NCBI RefSeq assembly: GCF_023740735.1
Contig: NZ_JAMRXH010000010.1
Span: forward strand, 204,224-268,223
DNA from: Nocardia sp. CDC159
GTDB lineage: Bacteria > Actinomycetota > Actinomycetes > Mycobacteriales > Mycobacteriaceae
Reading direction: 5' to 3'
Length of the DNA stretch: 64,000 nt
Shown here: piece by piece, positions 26,943 to 36,573 of the stretch
How the letters are laid out: each line of letters starts with the position of its first letter
Position numbering within the stretch: the stretch's first letter is position 1
Notes under the pieces: model-generated
The model's database searches: none
What the model saw: only the letters and a program-made list of their open reading frames with translations
What the model was told of the DNA's origin: nothing
Program-made: the position numbers and the translations under genes

Positions 26943-28403
26943 ATGCACGGCGACTTCTCCCGCCAGACCTTCCAGGCGGCCGACCACTTCGCCGCGGTGC
27001 TGTTCCAGCAGGGCCGGGTGCAACTGGATGCCGACTTCAACGAGCACGCCCGGATCATGCTGCACTATCTGCGTACGGTCGTCGCCGATATCGTCGGCCC
27101 GGCCGCCGCGCCCAAGCGCGACGCCGGATTCGAGATCCGGGTCGTCAAGGGTGACGACGGCAAGATCGCCGAGCTGGCGATCGGTCCCGGCCGCATGTAT
27201 GTCGACGGCCTGCTCGTCGAGAACGACGGCGGCGATCGGGACGACGACACCACCTGGACCGGCTACTGGAACCAGCCCGATGGCTTCCTCGACCCCGACG
27301 CCCCCGGTGACCAACTGCCGCAGGGCAAGCCGTTCGTCGCCTATCTGCGGGTGTGGGAACAGCTGGTCAACTCGGTACAGGCGCCGCGCATTCGCGAGGT
27401 CGCGCTCGGTGATCCCGGCCCGGACACGGCGGCGCGGGCGCGGGTGGTCTGGCAGTTGGCGACGTTGCCGGTGACCCGCGATCCGGGCACGAGGGTGGTG
27501 ACCGTACTGGCGAATCGGCTTGCCGAGGCGCACCCGCGGCCGGGACGGATGGTCGCTCGTGCTCGACGGCCGCACGATGTCGATGCCGATCCGTGCCACC
27601 TGCCGCCGGAGGCGAGGTTCCGCGGGCCCGAGAATCAGCTCTATCGGATCGAGGTGCACAGCGGTGGGCCCGCGGCCGTGCTCCCCGAGCAGGGAAGACG
27701 AAAGGCGTTGAGCGGGGCGACCTTCAAGTGGTCGCGAGAGAATGGGTCGGTGGTCTTTCCGGTCGTCTCCGTCAGCGGTAATCAGGTGCGGCTCGCCTCG
27801 CTGGGGCGCGACGGGAAACTGGGACTCGAGATCGGGGACTGGGTCGAACTCACCGATGATGCGGTGGCTGCCCGGGTCGCCGATGATCGCGATCTCACCA
27901 CGGTGCAGCGGGCGCCCGCGCTGCTTCGGGTGACCGCCATCGACGCCGATTCCCGCACGGTCACGCTGTCGGGACGGACCCCGGGGGAGTGCGGGATGCA
28001 TCGGAGCAGGCATCCCATGCTGCGCCGGTGGGATCACAGCGCACCCACGCGGTACGACTCCGACAAGCAGAACATCGCGGCGGACGGCGCGCTGCCGATC
28101 GTCGAAAACGTCTGGATCGCAGTGGAAGACGGGCTGGAGGTGCTGTTCACCCCGCCGCGTTCGCAGCCCATGCCCAGTGACGGCGACAACGACCGCGTCA
28201 CCGGCACCTATCGGCCCGGAGATCACTGGATCTTCGCGGCACGCACCGTGACCGGCGATATCGAATGGCCGCAGGGTGAGGACGGGCCGATTCCGCGCCT
28301 GCCCGACGGCGTGCGCTATCACTATGCGGCCCTGGCCTTCATCGACGGCCAGGGCAAGGCCACCGATCGCCGTCACCAGTTCGATCATCTGCCCGATGCC
28401 TGA
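26943..28403 (+). CDS. eCIS-linked DUF6519 protein
   Basis: A 486-residue protein beginning MHGDFSRQTFQAADHFAAVL followed by FQQGRVQLDADFNEH, the signature I associate with DUF6519. It also has AIGPGRMYVDGLLVEN, FKWSRENGSVVFPV and a final YHYAALAFIDGQG segment. Such proteins occur at the distal end of actinobacterial eCIS operons. Their role is unknown; the 'DFSR...VLxQQGRVQLDADxNE' pattern also appears in some phage tail and baseplate appendages. It follows the Afp12-like gene by 9 bp and overlaps the second cargo gene by 8 bp. Confidence 0.75.
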   Translation: MHGDFSRQTFQAADHFAAVLFQQGRVQLDADFNEHARIMLHYLRTVVADIVGPAAAPKRDAGFEIRVVKGDDGKIAELAIGPGRMYVDGLLVENDGGDRDDDTTWTGYWNQPDGFLDPDAPGDQLPQGKPFVAYLRVWEQLVNSVQAPRIREVALGDPGPDTAARARVVWQLATLPVTRDPGTRVVTVLANRLAEAHPRPGRMVARARRPHDVDADPCHLPPEARFRGPENQLYRIEVHSGGPAAVLPEQGRRKALSGATFKWSRENGSVVFPVVSVSGNQVRLASLGRDGKLGLEIGDWVELTDDAVAARVADDRDLTTVQRAPALLRVTAIDADSRTVTLSGRTPGECGMHRSRHPMLRRWDHSAPTRYDSDKQNIAADGALPIVENVWIAVEDGLEVLFTPPRSQPMPSDGDNDRVTGTYRPGDHWIFAARTVTGDIEWPQGEDGPIPRLPDGVRYHYAALAFIDGQGKATDRRHQFDHLPDA

Positions 28404-30453
28404 GCATGCTCACCTTTCCAGACGTGCACGGTCGGCGACCGCGCCGCCGAAAAGCGCCGCCGGTCAGGAGCATTCGCGAACCACGCCGGAGATCGCGGAC
28501 GAGCCCGCCTGGTACGGAACGGATCTGGCGGCGATTCCGCTGCGTATGACGACGCCCTCCGACCGGCGCGAGCTGGCGGCGACCGCGCCCGGGCCCGAAC
28601 CGCACGCGCACGGCTCCGAGGAACGGCCGCTGCGTCCGGAGGCCGAAAGTTCGGTCCGCGCGGCGCTTTCGGAGCCAAGCGCCACCCTGCCCGCCGGGCT
28701 GCGGCGCGATGCCGAGACACGACTCGGTGCCGACTTCAGCGACGTGCGCATCCACACCGGCCCGCGTGCGGAGTCCTCCGCGCGGGCGGTCGACGCCGCA
28801 GCCTATACAGTCGGGTCACATATCGTGTTCGGCGCGGGCCGGTTCGCACCCGATACCCGGGCGGGTCGGCAGACGCTCACCCACGAGCTCACCCATGTCG
28901 CGCAGCAGGCCCGCGGGTCGGTCGTGCTGGCCAGACAGCCCGCCGATCAGGACGATCCGGATGCGAAGGTCTCGCTCGGGGCGCTCGACAACGCCCTGGT
29001 GACCCGCGCCGGGGAGGCGGTGCTCGGGCCGACGTCGTGGACGATCGCCCGGGAATTCCTGCGCGGGCTGCGCGGTGGGCTGGCCTCGGTCGAAGCGGAC
29101 CAGCAGGCCCGCATCGACAAGAAGTTCGACGACTTCGGCCCGATCAATGCCGCCAAGTACGCCGGTGGGTATCTGGTCGGCCTCGTCATCGGTCTGGGCC
29201 AGGGTCTGTGGGGCCTGGTCGAGGGTCTGTGGACCCTGGTCACCCTGCCCTACAAGACCGCGGCATTCGCCTACGAGACGCTGCCGCCGCTGGCCGCGAA
29301 ATACGGTCCGCGCCTCGAGCAGGCCCTCGCGGAGGGCGGGGGCATCAAGGGTCTCGTCGCGGATCTGCTGAAGAATCCCAAGGAGACCTGGCAGGCGCTG
29401 AGCGGGATGGCCGAGCTGGTCGCGCAGGCGGCCCTGGCGAAGGTGCGTTCGTTCGGGCGCGGCGCGGCCAAGGACATCCTCGCGCTGGCGGAGGAGGACT
29501 GGTACTCGTTCGGCCGCGATATCGGCAAGGTCGTGGGGCGTGTGCTGTTCGAGATCGTCCTGCTGGTCGCCTCGGACGCCATCGGCAATATCGTCAAGGG
29601 CGCGGCCGAGCTCGCCGGCCGGATCGCCGCCCGCGCCGTCGAGGGCGTCGTGACCGTGGTGCGCGCGGTGGGCCGCATGCTCGGCCAGGCCGTGGAATGG
29701 GTGGCGCGCATCGGAAAGTCGATGAGCGGCAGGGCCGCCGAGGTCTTCGAGAAGTTCAAGGCCCTGCTCGGCAAGCTGCGCGCGCTGATGGCGGAGATGC
29801 TGCCCGAGGTCGCCGAGACGAACGTGGGCGGCGTCGAAATGCCCGTTCCCGACACCAAGGGCGCGGCGGCGCTGGAATCGCGCGCCCTGCCCACCCGCAC
29901 CGCACCGGCGAAGGTCTCCGATCTGGTGCCGCCCAAGGTGCATCCGTCCAAGGCCGGTGCCCCCGGGTCCGGGCCGCGTAAACCGGGCACCCCGAGCCAA
30001 TTCACCGATCAGGAGATCGCGGAAGAGCTGGCGGACGTGCAGGCGAAGGGCAAGCATCTGGCGGAACAGGAGGCAAGCGCCGCGCCCAGGATGCGAGAGA
30101 CCGGCGCGCCCAAGGGTGCTCCGCCGCAGGAGGCCGGAATCAAGGGCGATATCGGCGAGGTGCGCGGCGGTGGCGACCCCTTCGCGAGGAAGACCCCCAT
30201 CTGGGTGGGCAAGGACAAATTCATCCCCGATGTCCTGGACCAGGCGAAAAAGGTGCTGGTGGAAATCAAGAACGTCACCGACCTGGGTCGAGACGCCCGC
30301 GCGGTCAACCAGATCAGCGCGTACGCCAAATGGGCGAAGGGCAGGGGCTATACCTTCGACCTGATCATCGACAACCGAACCAAACTCGGCCCGGTGATCG
30401 AGGCGTTGGAGCAGGCAGGCGAACTCACCGTCACCCGCAAGGCCCTGCTGTGA
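28396..30453 (+). CDS. DUF4157 cargo protein with C-terminal restriction-endonuclease-fold toxin domain
   Basis: A 685-residue polymorphic-toxin-like protein. An N-terminal disordered segment (1-95) leads into DUF4157 (about 100-175: DFSDVRIHTGPRA, AYTVGSHIVFGAGRF, HELTHVAQQ). A long central region of hydrophobic and amphipathic helices (about 250-480) resembles pre-toxin segments. The last 100 residues contain GDIGEVRGGG, FIPDVLDQAKKVLVEIKNVT and AVNQISAYAKWAKGRGYTFD, matching the Tox-REase-7-type PD-(D/E)xK fold with Asp in IPDV and ExK in VEIKN. It would be a DNase payload of the eCIS. No plausible immunity gene lies beside it: the next gene converges from the other strand and is an adenosine-binding family member. 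Confidence 0.78.
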   Translation: MPEHAHLSRRARSATAPPKSAAGQEHSRTTPEIADEPAWYGTDLAAIPLRMTTPSDRRELAATAPGPEPHAHGSEERPLRPEAESSVRAALSEPSATLPAGLRRDAETRLGADFSDVRIHTGPRAESSARAVDAAAYTVGSHIVFGAGRFAPDTRAGRQTLTHELTHVAQQARGSVVLARQPADQDDPDAKVSLGALDNALVTRAGEAVLGPTSWTIAREFLRGLRGGLASVEADQQARIDKKFDDFGPINAAKYAGGYLVGLVIGLGQGLWGLVEGLWTLVTLPYKTAAFAYETLPPLAAKYGPRLEQALAEGGGIKGLVADLLKNPKETWQALSGMAELVAQAALAKVRSFGRGAAKDILALAEEDWYSFGRDIGKVVGRVLFEIVLLVASDAIGNIVKGAAELAGRIAARAVEGVVTVVRAVGRMLGQAVEWVARIGKSMSGRAAEVFEKFKALLGKLRALMAEMLPEVAETNVGGVEMPVPDTKGAAALESRALPTRTAPAKVSDLVPPKVHPSKAGAPGSGPRKPGTPSQFTDQEIAEELADVQAKGKHLAEQEASAAPRMRETGAPKGAPPQEAGIKGDIGEVRGGGDPFARKTPIWVGKDKFIPDVLDQAKKVLVEIKNVTDLGRDARAVNQISAYAKWAKGRGYTFDLIIDNRTKLGPVIEALEQAGELTVTRKALL

Positions 30454-30462
30454 GCGCCGGAC

Positions 30463-30945
30463 TCAGAGCTTGTAGCCGATGGTCCGCAGCAATTGGCGGC
30501 GATCGGCCTGATCCTGCGGACCCTCCACGCCCAGCGGCGGCTGACCGTCCACGACACCGACGATGCCGCGGCCCAGCGTGGTCTCCGCGATCAGGACGTC
30601 CACCGGATTCGCTGTGGCGCAGAAGATTGCGCAGACCTCCGGGACGCGGCGGATGGCGTTGAGGACGTTGACCGGGTAGCCCTCGCGCAGGAAGACGATG
30701 AACGAGTGGCCCGCGGCGACGGCGGTGGCGTTCTTGGTCGCGAGTTCGATCAGGTCGGGGTCGTTGCCCGAACGGCGGACCAGACGGGGGCCGGAGGCCT
30801 CGCAGAAGGCCAGGCCGAATCTCAGGTGGGGGCCGGTGCCCACCAGGGCCTCGTGCAGGTCCTCGACGGTTTTGATGAAGTGGGACTGGCCGATGATGAC
30901 GTTGAGATCGTCGGGTTTGTCGATGCGCACGGCAGTCAGTTCCAT
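30463..30945 (-). CDS. Adenosine-specific kinase family protein (PF04008-like)
   Basis: A 160-residue protein with strong matches to this family: VRIDKPDDLNVIIGQSHFIK, LRFGLAFCEASGPRLVR, AGHSFIVFLREGYPVNVLNA and CAIFCATANPVDVLIAETTL. The family binds adenosine; its physiological reaction is poorly defined. ATG at 30945 is the first codon of the conserved part. It converges on the eCIS operon with a gap of only 9 bp and faces away from the SARP gene. Its link to either neighbour is unclear. Confidence 0.85.
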   Translation of the reverse strand: MELTAVRIDKPDDLNVIIGQSHFIKTVEDLHEALVGTGPHLRFGLAFCEASGPRLVRRSGNDPDLIELATKNATAVAAGHSFIVFLREGYPVNVLNAIRRVPEVCAIFCATANPVDVLIAETTLGRGIVGVVDGQPPLGVEGPQDQADRRQLLRTIGYKL

Positions 30946-31060
30946 CGGTCCATGATGCGCCGAACAGGTTGTCCCGCACCGAAAAATGGGCCGAAACTGT
31001 TGATCGGAAGTAAGCTCGCTGGTGGCGCGGTGGCATCCGCGCCGGATGTGAGGGATTTGC

Positions 31061-34045
31061 TTGGCAGGACGGCAGGACCGGTGTGGTGGCGAGACGGGTT
31101 CGGGGGTTCTTCGACTGCATCTGCTCGGCGCGGTCGAGGTGTGGCTGGGTGAGAGCCGTCTGAATATCGCCGCGCCGCAACAGTTGGTGGTGCTGGCCGT
31201 ACTCGCGGCCGAGCGGGGGAGGACGTTGTCGACGGCGCAGCTGACCGGGCGCCTGTGGGCCGATAGGCAGCCCGCGACGGCGGTCGGGGTGCTGCGCAAT
31301 CTGGTACTCGCCCTGCGTCGCCAGTTCGATGCGCACGGCCGCACGGGCGCGGGCGCCGAGTGGCTGGCCTCGACCCGCGGCGGGTACCAGCTGACCGTGC
31401 CGGTGGAAACCGATGTCGCCGAGGCCGAATCACTGATCGCGGGTGCCGAGGCCGATCGCGATTCGGGGGCGGCGGAACAGGCCGAGGCGAAACTCGCCGC
31501 GGCGCTGCGGCTGTGGCGTGGGGACCCGCTGGTCGGCCTGCCCGGGCCGTGGGCCGAGAGCGAGCGCACCCGCCTGCGTCGGCTGCGCTCCACCCTGCGC
31601 GAATCCGCGATGGCCGTCGCGATGGATCTCGGCCGGCATTCGGCCGCGGTGGCGGAACTGGAGGCACTCATCGCGGCCGAGCCGCACTGCGAGCGGTGGC
31701 ACGAACTGCTGATGCTCGCACTGGACGCCGGCGGTCGGCGCGTCGAGGCGCTCGAGGTGTACCGCAACGCGCGCCGCCTGCTCGCCGACGAACTCGGCCT
31801 GGAACCCGGCCCCCGGCTGGTGCAGTTGCATCAGCGTATTCTCGCGGCGCGGCCGCCGGCGCCGAACTCGATCGACCTGTCGCCGAGGGGCGAACCGGGG
31901 CCCGATCGGCCGGCGCCGGTGGTACGGCAGCTTCCGCCCGACATCGCCGATTTCGTCGGCCGCGACGATCTGATCCGCCAACTCGCCGCCGAGCTGGGCG
32001 CGGACTCCGATCGACGTCCCGTGGTCGCGATCACCGGCATGGGAGGCGTCGGAAAGACGACTCTCGCAGTGCATCTCGCGCATCGGGTGCGCGAACGATT
32101 CCCCGACGGCCTGCTGTATCTGGACCTCGGCGGCATGGACGAGCGCCCGCGGCCGCTGAATGTGCTGCTCGCCGTCGCATTGCGCTCGGTCGGCGTCGAT
32201 CCGGGCGACGTGCCGCCCGACCTGCCGGAGCGAACGGCCCTGTGGCGCAGCACCGTTGCGCACAGACGGATGCTGCTGGTGCTGGACAACGCGCGCGACG
32301 TCAACCAGCTCACGCCGCTGCTTCCGGGCGTGGGTGCGAGCGCGGTGCTGGTCACCAGCCGTTCCAGCCTGGCCGAGCTGTTCGACGCGCGGCTGGTTCC
32401 GCTGGACGTTTTGACCCCGGAGGAGGCGCGCACGCTGCTGGAGCGCATGGTGTCGGCGCAGCGAGTGTCGGCCGAACCCGATGCGGCACAGGAGATCCTG
32501 CGTGCCTGCGGCCGGCTGCCGGTCTCGCTGCGCATCGTCGGCGCTCGGCTCGCGAGCCGGCCGACCTGGCGGCTGGCCGCGGTCGCCGAGCGGCTGGCCG
32601 ACGAGCGCGGCCGGCTGGCCGAGTTCACGGTCGGCCAGACCACCGTGGAATCGGTCTTCCGGCACAGCTATCGGCAACTCGACCCCGAACTGGCTCGCGC
32701 CTTCGTGCTGCTGACGTTCTCCGACGCACCCGATCTGTCGGTCGCCGCCATCGCCTCCCTGCTCGACCGCGAGCCGGCCGAGGCCGAGCGGCTGTGCGAA
32801 ACGCTCGTCGACCTGAGCATGGTGCAATCGCCGGAACCGGGCCGCTACCGCTACCACGACCTGCTGCGCCTGTTCGGGCGCGAGGTGGCCGACCGAGAGC
32901 ATCGGGAGGAGTGGCCGCGGGCCCTGCGGCGGCTGGCCGACTTCTACCTCGCCACCGCCAAAAACGTTGCGGAACTGCGTGACCCGGGGGTGGGTACCGA
33001 CTACTATGCCGTGACCGACGCAGCCGGGCAGCGGTTCGCCGACGAGCGGCAGTGCACCGTGTGGGCGACCTCGGAGCGCTTCGGCCTGGTGGCGCTCTAT
33101 CGCCAGGCGGCCACTCTGCCGGATCCTCGAACCCGCACGCTCGCAGTGGATCTCGCGTTGCTGCTCGCGGTGGCCGGCGATGCCGGGGAACATCTGCCCC
33201 AAGTGGCGCAGGCGCTCGAGGTCCTGGGCCGGGCCGCCGCGGCCGACGGGGATCGCCGCACCATGGCCCGGGCCCAGCTGGCCGCCGCCATCGCCCGGCT
33301 GGTCGGGATGGGCGATCTGCGCGCCGGACGTGAACTGCGTTGCGCTGGTGCGGTTCTGCGCGAGGTGGGCGACCGGCCCGGCATGATCATCGCCGAGCAG
33401 ATGCTCGGCACGGCCGCAACCTATCAGGGCCGGTTGGACGATGCCGTGGAACACTTCCGGCGGGCCATCGAGCTGGTCCGTCAGGCCGGCCCGCAGTGGG
33501 GCGAGGGCATGAGCTGGGCGACGATCGCCCGCGCCTACTGCGACGCCGGGCGCTGGGCGGAGGCCGTGGACGCGGCCGAGCGGGCTCTGCTCATCGCTCG
33601 GCTGGTCGGCAGCCTGCGGATCGAGTCGATGGCATTGCACGAGTTGGGATTCGCGGTGCTGCAACGCGGTGACCCCACGACCGCGCGCGAGCTGTGCGTC
33701 GCGGCGCTGGACGTGGCGCGCCGCGGCGGGCGGCGGCATCAGGAGGGCTGGGCGCTGACCCGCCTGGCCGAGGTGATCCTCTACGGCGGCGACGCGGAGG
33801 CGGCCGTGCCGATCGCCGCGGAGGCCGTGCGGGCGCTCACCGAGGTCTCGGCGACGGTTCGGCGGCTGCGGGCGATGCGCGTGCACGGGCGGGCGCTGAC
33901 CGCCGCCGGTCGGGCCGCGGAGGCCGAGCCGATCCTGCGCAAGGTCGAGCAGCTGAGCCGGCGCATCGGCGTGGCGCTGCCGGACGCCGAGCCCGCCGCC
34001 GAATCCGGCACCGCGCGGGGCGGTCGCGCCGTGACCTCCGTGTGA
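31061..34045 (+). CDS. SARP/AfsR-type transcriptional activator with NB-ARC and TPR domains
   Basis: A 994-residue regulator. Residues of about 15-105 form the winged-helix domain (LRLHLLGAVEVWLGESRLNI, LVLALRRQFDAHG), 110-260 the bacterial activation domain (LWRGDPLVGLPGPWAESERT, EALEVYRNARRLLADELG), then an NB-ARC ATPase with Walker A GMGGVGKTT at about residues 327-335 and VLVTSRSSLAELF, and TPR repeats from about 640 to the end. The start is probably the TTG at 31061, which has GAGGGA six bases upstream; no ATG is near. It is the closest regulator to the PKS/NRPS cluster, transcribed toward it, and is its likely activator. Confidence 0.85.
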   Translation: MAGRQDRCGGETGSGVLRLHLLGAVEVWLGESRLNIAAPQQLVVLAVLAAERGRTLSTAQLTGRLWADRQPATAVGVLRNLVLALRRQFDAHGRTGAGAEWLASTRGGYQLTVPVETDVAEAESLIAGAEADRDSGAAEQAEAKLAAALRLWRGDPLVGLPGPWAESERTRLRRLRSTLRESAMAVAMDLGRHSAAVAELEALIAAEPHCERWHELLMLALDAGGRRVEALEVYRNARRLLADELGLEPGPRLVQLHQRILAARPPAPNSIDLSPRGEPGPDRPAPVVRQLPPDIADFVGRDDLIRQLAAELGADSDRRPVVAITGMGGVGKTTLAVHLAHRVRERFPDGLLYLDLGGMDERPRPLNVLLAVALRSVGVDPGDVPPDLPERTALWRSTVAHRRMLLVLDNARDVNQLTPLLPGVGASAVLVTSRSSLAELFDARLVPLDVLTPEEARTLLERMVSAQRVSAEPDAAQEILRACGRLPVSLRIVGARLASRPTWRLAAVAERLADERGRLAEFTVGQTTVESVFRHSYRQLDPELARAFVLLTFSDAPDLSVAAIASLLDREPAEAERLCETLVDLSMVQSPEPGRYRYHDLLRLFGREVADREHREEWPRALRRLADFYLATAKNVAELRDPGVGTDYYAVTDAAGQRFADERQCTVWATSERFGLVALYRQAATLPDPRTRTLAVDLALLLAVAGDAGEHLPQVAQALEVLGRAAAADGDRRTMARAQLAAAIARLVGMGDLRAGRELRCAGAVLREVGDRPGMIIAEQMLGTAATYQGRLDDAVEHFRRAIELVRQAGPQWGEGMSWATIARAYCDAGRWAEAVDAAERALLIARLVGSLRIESMALHELGFAVLQRGDPTTARELCVAALDVARRGGRRHQEGWALTRLAEVILYGGDAEAAVPIAAEAVRALTEVSATVRRLRAMRVHGRALTAAGRAAEAEPILRKVEQLSRRIGVALPDAEPAAESGTARGGRAVTSV

Positions 34046-34181
34046 GCATTCCGGTGCACTGCGCGTCCGCCGCATCGCTCGACGGTGTGCAATATGCTCA
34101 TGCCCACAAGCGGGTATTGCGCAGATTTCGCGAGGTTGTTGCACTGTTCGGCAGTTCTGCACAATCGATCGAGGAGATTTG

Positions 34182-36497
34182 ATGCACGCCGTCACGGAGC
34201 CGGAGCTGGGGGCCGACCCGCACGCACTCGCCGCGATCGAGCGCCGGGTGCTGTGGTTGTCGACGGCGATGATTCATCACGCCAATCGGGTGCGGCCCAA
34301 TCCGAGCGGGCTGAAGGTCGGCGGGCACCAGGCGTCGTGCGCCTCGATGGTCTCGATCATGACCTCGCTGTGGTTCGAGCACCTGCGCCCCGGGGACCGG
34401 GTGTCGGTCAAACCGCATGCGTCGCCGGTACTGCACGCGGTCAACTACCTGCTGGGCGAGCTCGACGAGTCCTATCTGACCCGGCTGCGTGAGTTCGGGG
34501 GGCTGCAGGCGTATCCGAGCCGGACGAAAGATCCCGATCCGGTGGATTATTCGACCGGTTCGGTGGGTATCGGCGCGACCGCGCCGATCTGGGGCGCGGT
34601 GGCGCGCCGCTACGTCAACGCCCATGGCGGGGACGCCGGAACCGGACGGCAGTACTCGCTGGTCGGCGACGCCGAACTCGACGAGGGCGCGGTGTGGGAG
34701 GCCATTCTCGACCCGGGCGTGGTCGACCTGGGCGAGGTGGTGTGGATCGTCGATCTCAACCGGCAGTCGCTGGACCGGGTGGTGCCGCATATCGCCGCGC
34801 GCAGGCTGGCCAAGATGTTCGACGCGGCCGGATGGCAGGTCATCACCGTCGCGTTCGGGCGACTGCTCGAATCGCTGTTCACCCGCCCGGGCGGGGCCGA
34901 GTTGCGGACCCGCATCCTCGACATGCCGAACCCGGAGTATCAGCGGCTGCTGCGTTGCGACGCCGAGGAGCTGCGAAAGCGATTGCCGGGCAACGGGTCC
35001 GGGCGCGAGGAGATCGCGGCGCTGATCGCCGCGCTCGACGACGCCACCCTGGCCGCCGCCATCCGCAACCTCGGCGGTCACGACCTGTCGGCACTGTCGG
35101 CCGCCTATCGGCAGATCGATGACACCCGCCCCACCGTCATTCTCGCCTACACCATCAAGGGCTACGGCCTGCCCATCGAAGGTCATCCGCAGAACCACTC
35201 CTCGCTGCTGAGTGTCGACGAATACCGCCGCCTGGCACCCGAATTCGGCATCGACCCGGAGCGGCCCTGGCAACGGTTCCCGGCCGACAGCGATCCGGGC
35301 CGACTGTGCCGCGCCACCGCCGAACGGCTGCGCCGCGAGCCCGCCGCGATCACTCAACCTCCTTCGGTCCCCGCCGATTTCGGTCGGACCCCCAAGGGCA
35401 CCTCCTCCACCCAGGCCGCGCTGGGCCGGGCGCTGCTGGACCTGACTCGGGAGGCGCCCGAGGCGGCCCGGCGGGTCGTCACGGTCAGCCCGGACGTGAG
35501 TTCGACGACCAATCTCGCGGGCTGGGTGAACAAGGTGGGCGTGTGGTCGCCGAGCGAACGGCACGACTGGTTCGCCGACGACCGCGAGACTCTGCTGCAC
35601 TGGCGCGAGAAGCCCACCGGGCAGCATATGGAGCTGGGCATCGCCGAGACCAATCTCGTCGGCCTGCTCGGCGAGCTCGGCGCCACCTGGAGCCGCTGGG
35701 GCCGCCCACTGTTCCCGATCGGCGTCGTCTACGACCCGTTCGTGGAGCGCGCGCTCGAGCCGTGGTCGTTCGGCATGTACGCGGGCGGGCAGTCACTGCT
35801 GGTCGGCACGCCTTCGGGCGTCACGCTGGCCGCGGAAGGCGGTGCGCACCAATCGATCACCACGCCGTCGATCGCCCTGGAACAGCCCGGCTGCGTCGGT
35901 TACGAGCCCGCCTTCGCCCTCGACGCCGAGTGGACCCTGCTCGCCTGCCTGGCGCGCCTGGGCCGACCCGATGGCGGCTCGGCCTACCTGCGGCTGTCCA
36001 CGCGGCCGATCGACCAGACCCTCGCCGACGTGCCCACCGACAGTGCGGCCCGGGAGCGTCGTCGCCGCCAGGTAGTCGCGGGCGGATATCCCTTGCGCCG
36101 CACCGCCGATCCGGCGCTGACCATCGCCGCCATGGGCGCGGTGCTGCCCGAGGCCCTGGCCGCGGCGCGGCGCCTCGACGAGGTCGGCGTCGCCACCGAT
36201 GTCCTCTGCGTCACCAGCCCGGGTCTGCTGTTCCGCGCCCTGCGGGCGCGCCAGGGCCGCGGTACGGGGGAGACCTGGATCCTCGATCAGCTCTTCCCCG
36301 AACACCGCCGCACCCCGCTGATCACCGTCCTCGACGGCCACCCCCACACCCTCGCCTTCCTCGCCACCGTATCCCGGGTCCGCCACATCGGCCTGGGTGT
36401 CACCGAATTCGGCCAGGCCGGAGATCTCGACGACGTCTACCGCCTGCACGGCATCGACACCGACAGCATCGTCTCGGCCGCCCTGGATCTTTCCTGA
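34182..36497 (+). CDS. AceE-like/transketolase-like ThDP-dependent enzyme
   Basis: A 771-residue single-chain thiamine-diphosphate enzyme resembling homodimeric pyruvate dehydrogenase E1. Visible blocks are LKVGGHQASCASMVSIMTSL, VKPHASPVLHAVNYLLGEL, the ThDP motif SLVGDAELDEGAVWEAI ending in VDLNRQSLD, AAGWQVITVAFGR, TVILAYTIKGYGLP and a transketolase C-terminal domain. The usual GDG of the cofactor motif reads GDA. It has a GAGGAG site. No E2 or E3 genes are nearby, so it is not a housekeeping complex. It opens the biosynthetic cluster; it could decarboxylate or ligate a 2-oxo acid, perhaps 4-hydroxybenzoylformate, but this is a hypothesis. Confidence 0.75.
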   Translation: MHAVTEPELGADPHALAAIERRVLWLSTAMIHHANRVRPNPSGLKVGGHQASCASMVSIMTSLWFEHLRPGDRVSVKPHASPVLHAVNYLLGELDESYLTRLREFGGLQAYPSRTKDPDPVDYSTGSVGIGATAPIWGAVARRYVNAHGGDAGTGRQYSLVGDAELDEGAVWEAILDPGVVDLGEVVWIVDLNRQSLDRVVPHIAARRLAKMFDAAGWQVITVAFGRLLESLFTRPGGAELRTRILDMPNPEYQRLLRCDAEELRKRLPGNGSGREEIAALIAALDDATLAAAIRNLGGHDLSALSAAYRQIDDTRPTVILAYTIKGYGLPIEGHPQNHSSLLSVDEYRRLAPEFGIDPERPWQRFPADSDPGRLCRATAERLRREPAAITQPPSVPADFGRTPKGTSSTQAALGRALLDLTREAPEAARRVVTVSPDVSSTTNLAGWVNKVGVWSPSERHDWFADDRETLLHWREKPTGQHMELGIAETNLVGLLGELGATWSRWGRPLFPIGVVYDPFVERALEPWSFGMYAGGQSLLVGTPSGVTLAAEGGAHQSITTPSIALEQPGCVGYEPAFALDAEWTLLACLARLGRPDGGSAYLRLSTRPIDQTLADVPTDSAARERRRRQVVAGGYPLRRTADPALTIAAMGAVLPEALAAARRLDEVGVATDVLCVTSPGLLFRALRARQGRGTGETWILDQLFPEHRRTPLITVLDGHPHTLAFLATVSRVRHIGLGVTEFGQAGDLDDVYRLHGIDTDSIVSAALDLS

Positions 36498-36573
36498 ACA
36501 TCGCGGCGCGAGAGCCGATGCAACGGCGGAAACAACCGAGTATCACTGCGCCATCCGCTGGCGGGAGCGGGGC

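Noticed and set aside
6405..30453. Prophage or type VI secretion system
   Set aside because: There are no capsid, portal, terminase, lysis or integrase genes, and no TssJLM membrane complex or TssB/TssC sheath pair. The gene order and DUF4157 proteins fit an eCIS.
34046..34181. SARP-binding direct repeats before the AceE-like gene
   Set aside because: TGTTCGGCAGTTCTGC-type partial repeats are present, but spacing and sequence were too weak to call a site.
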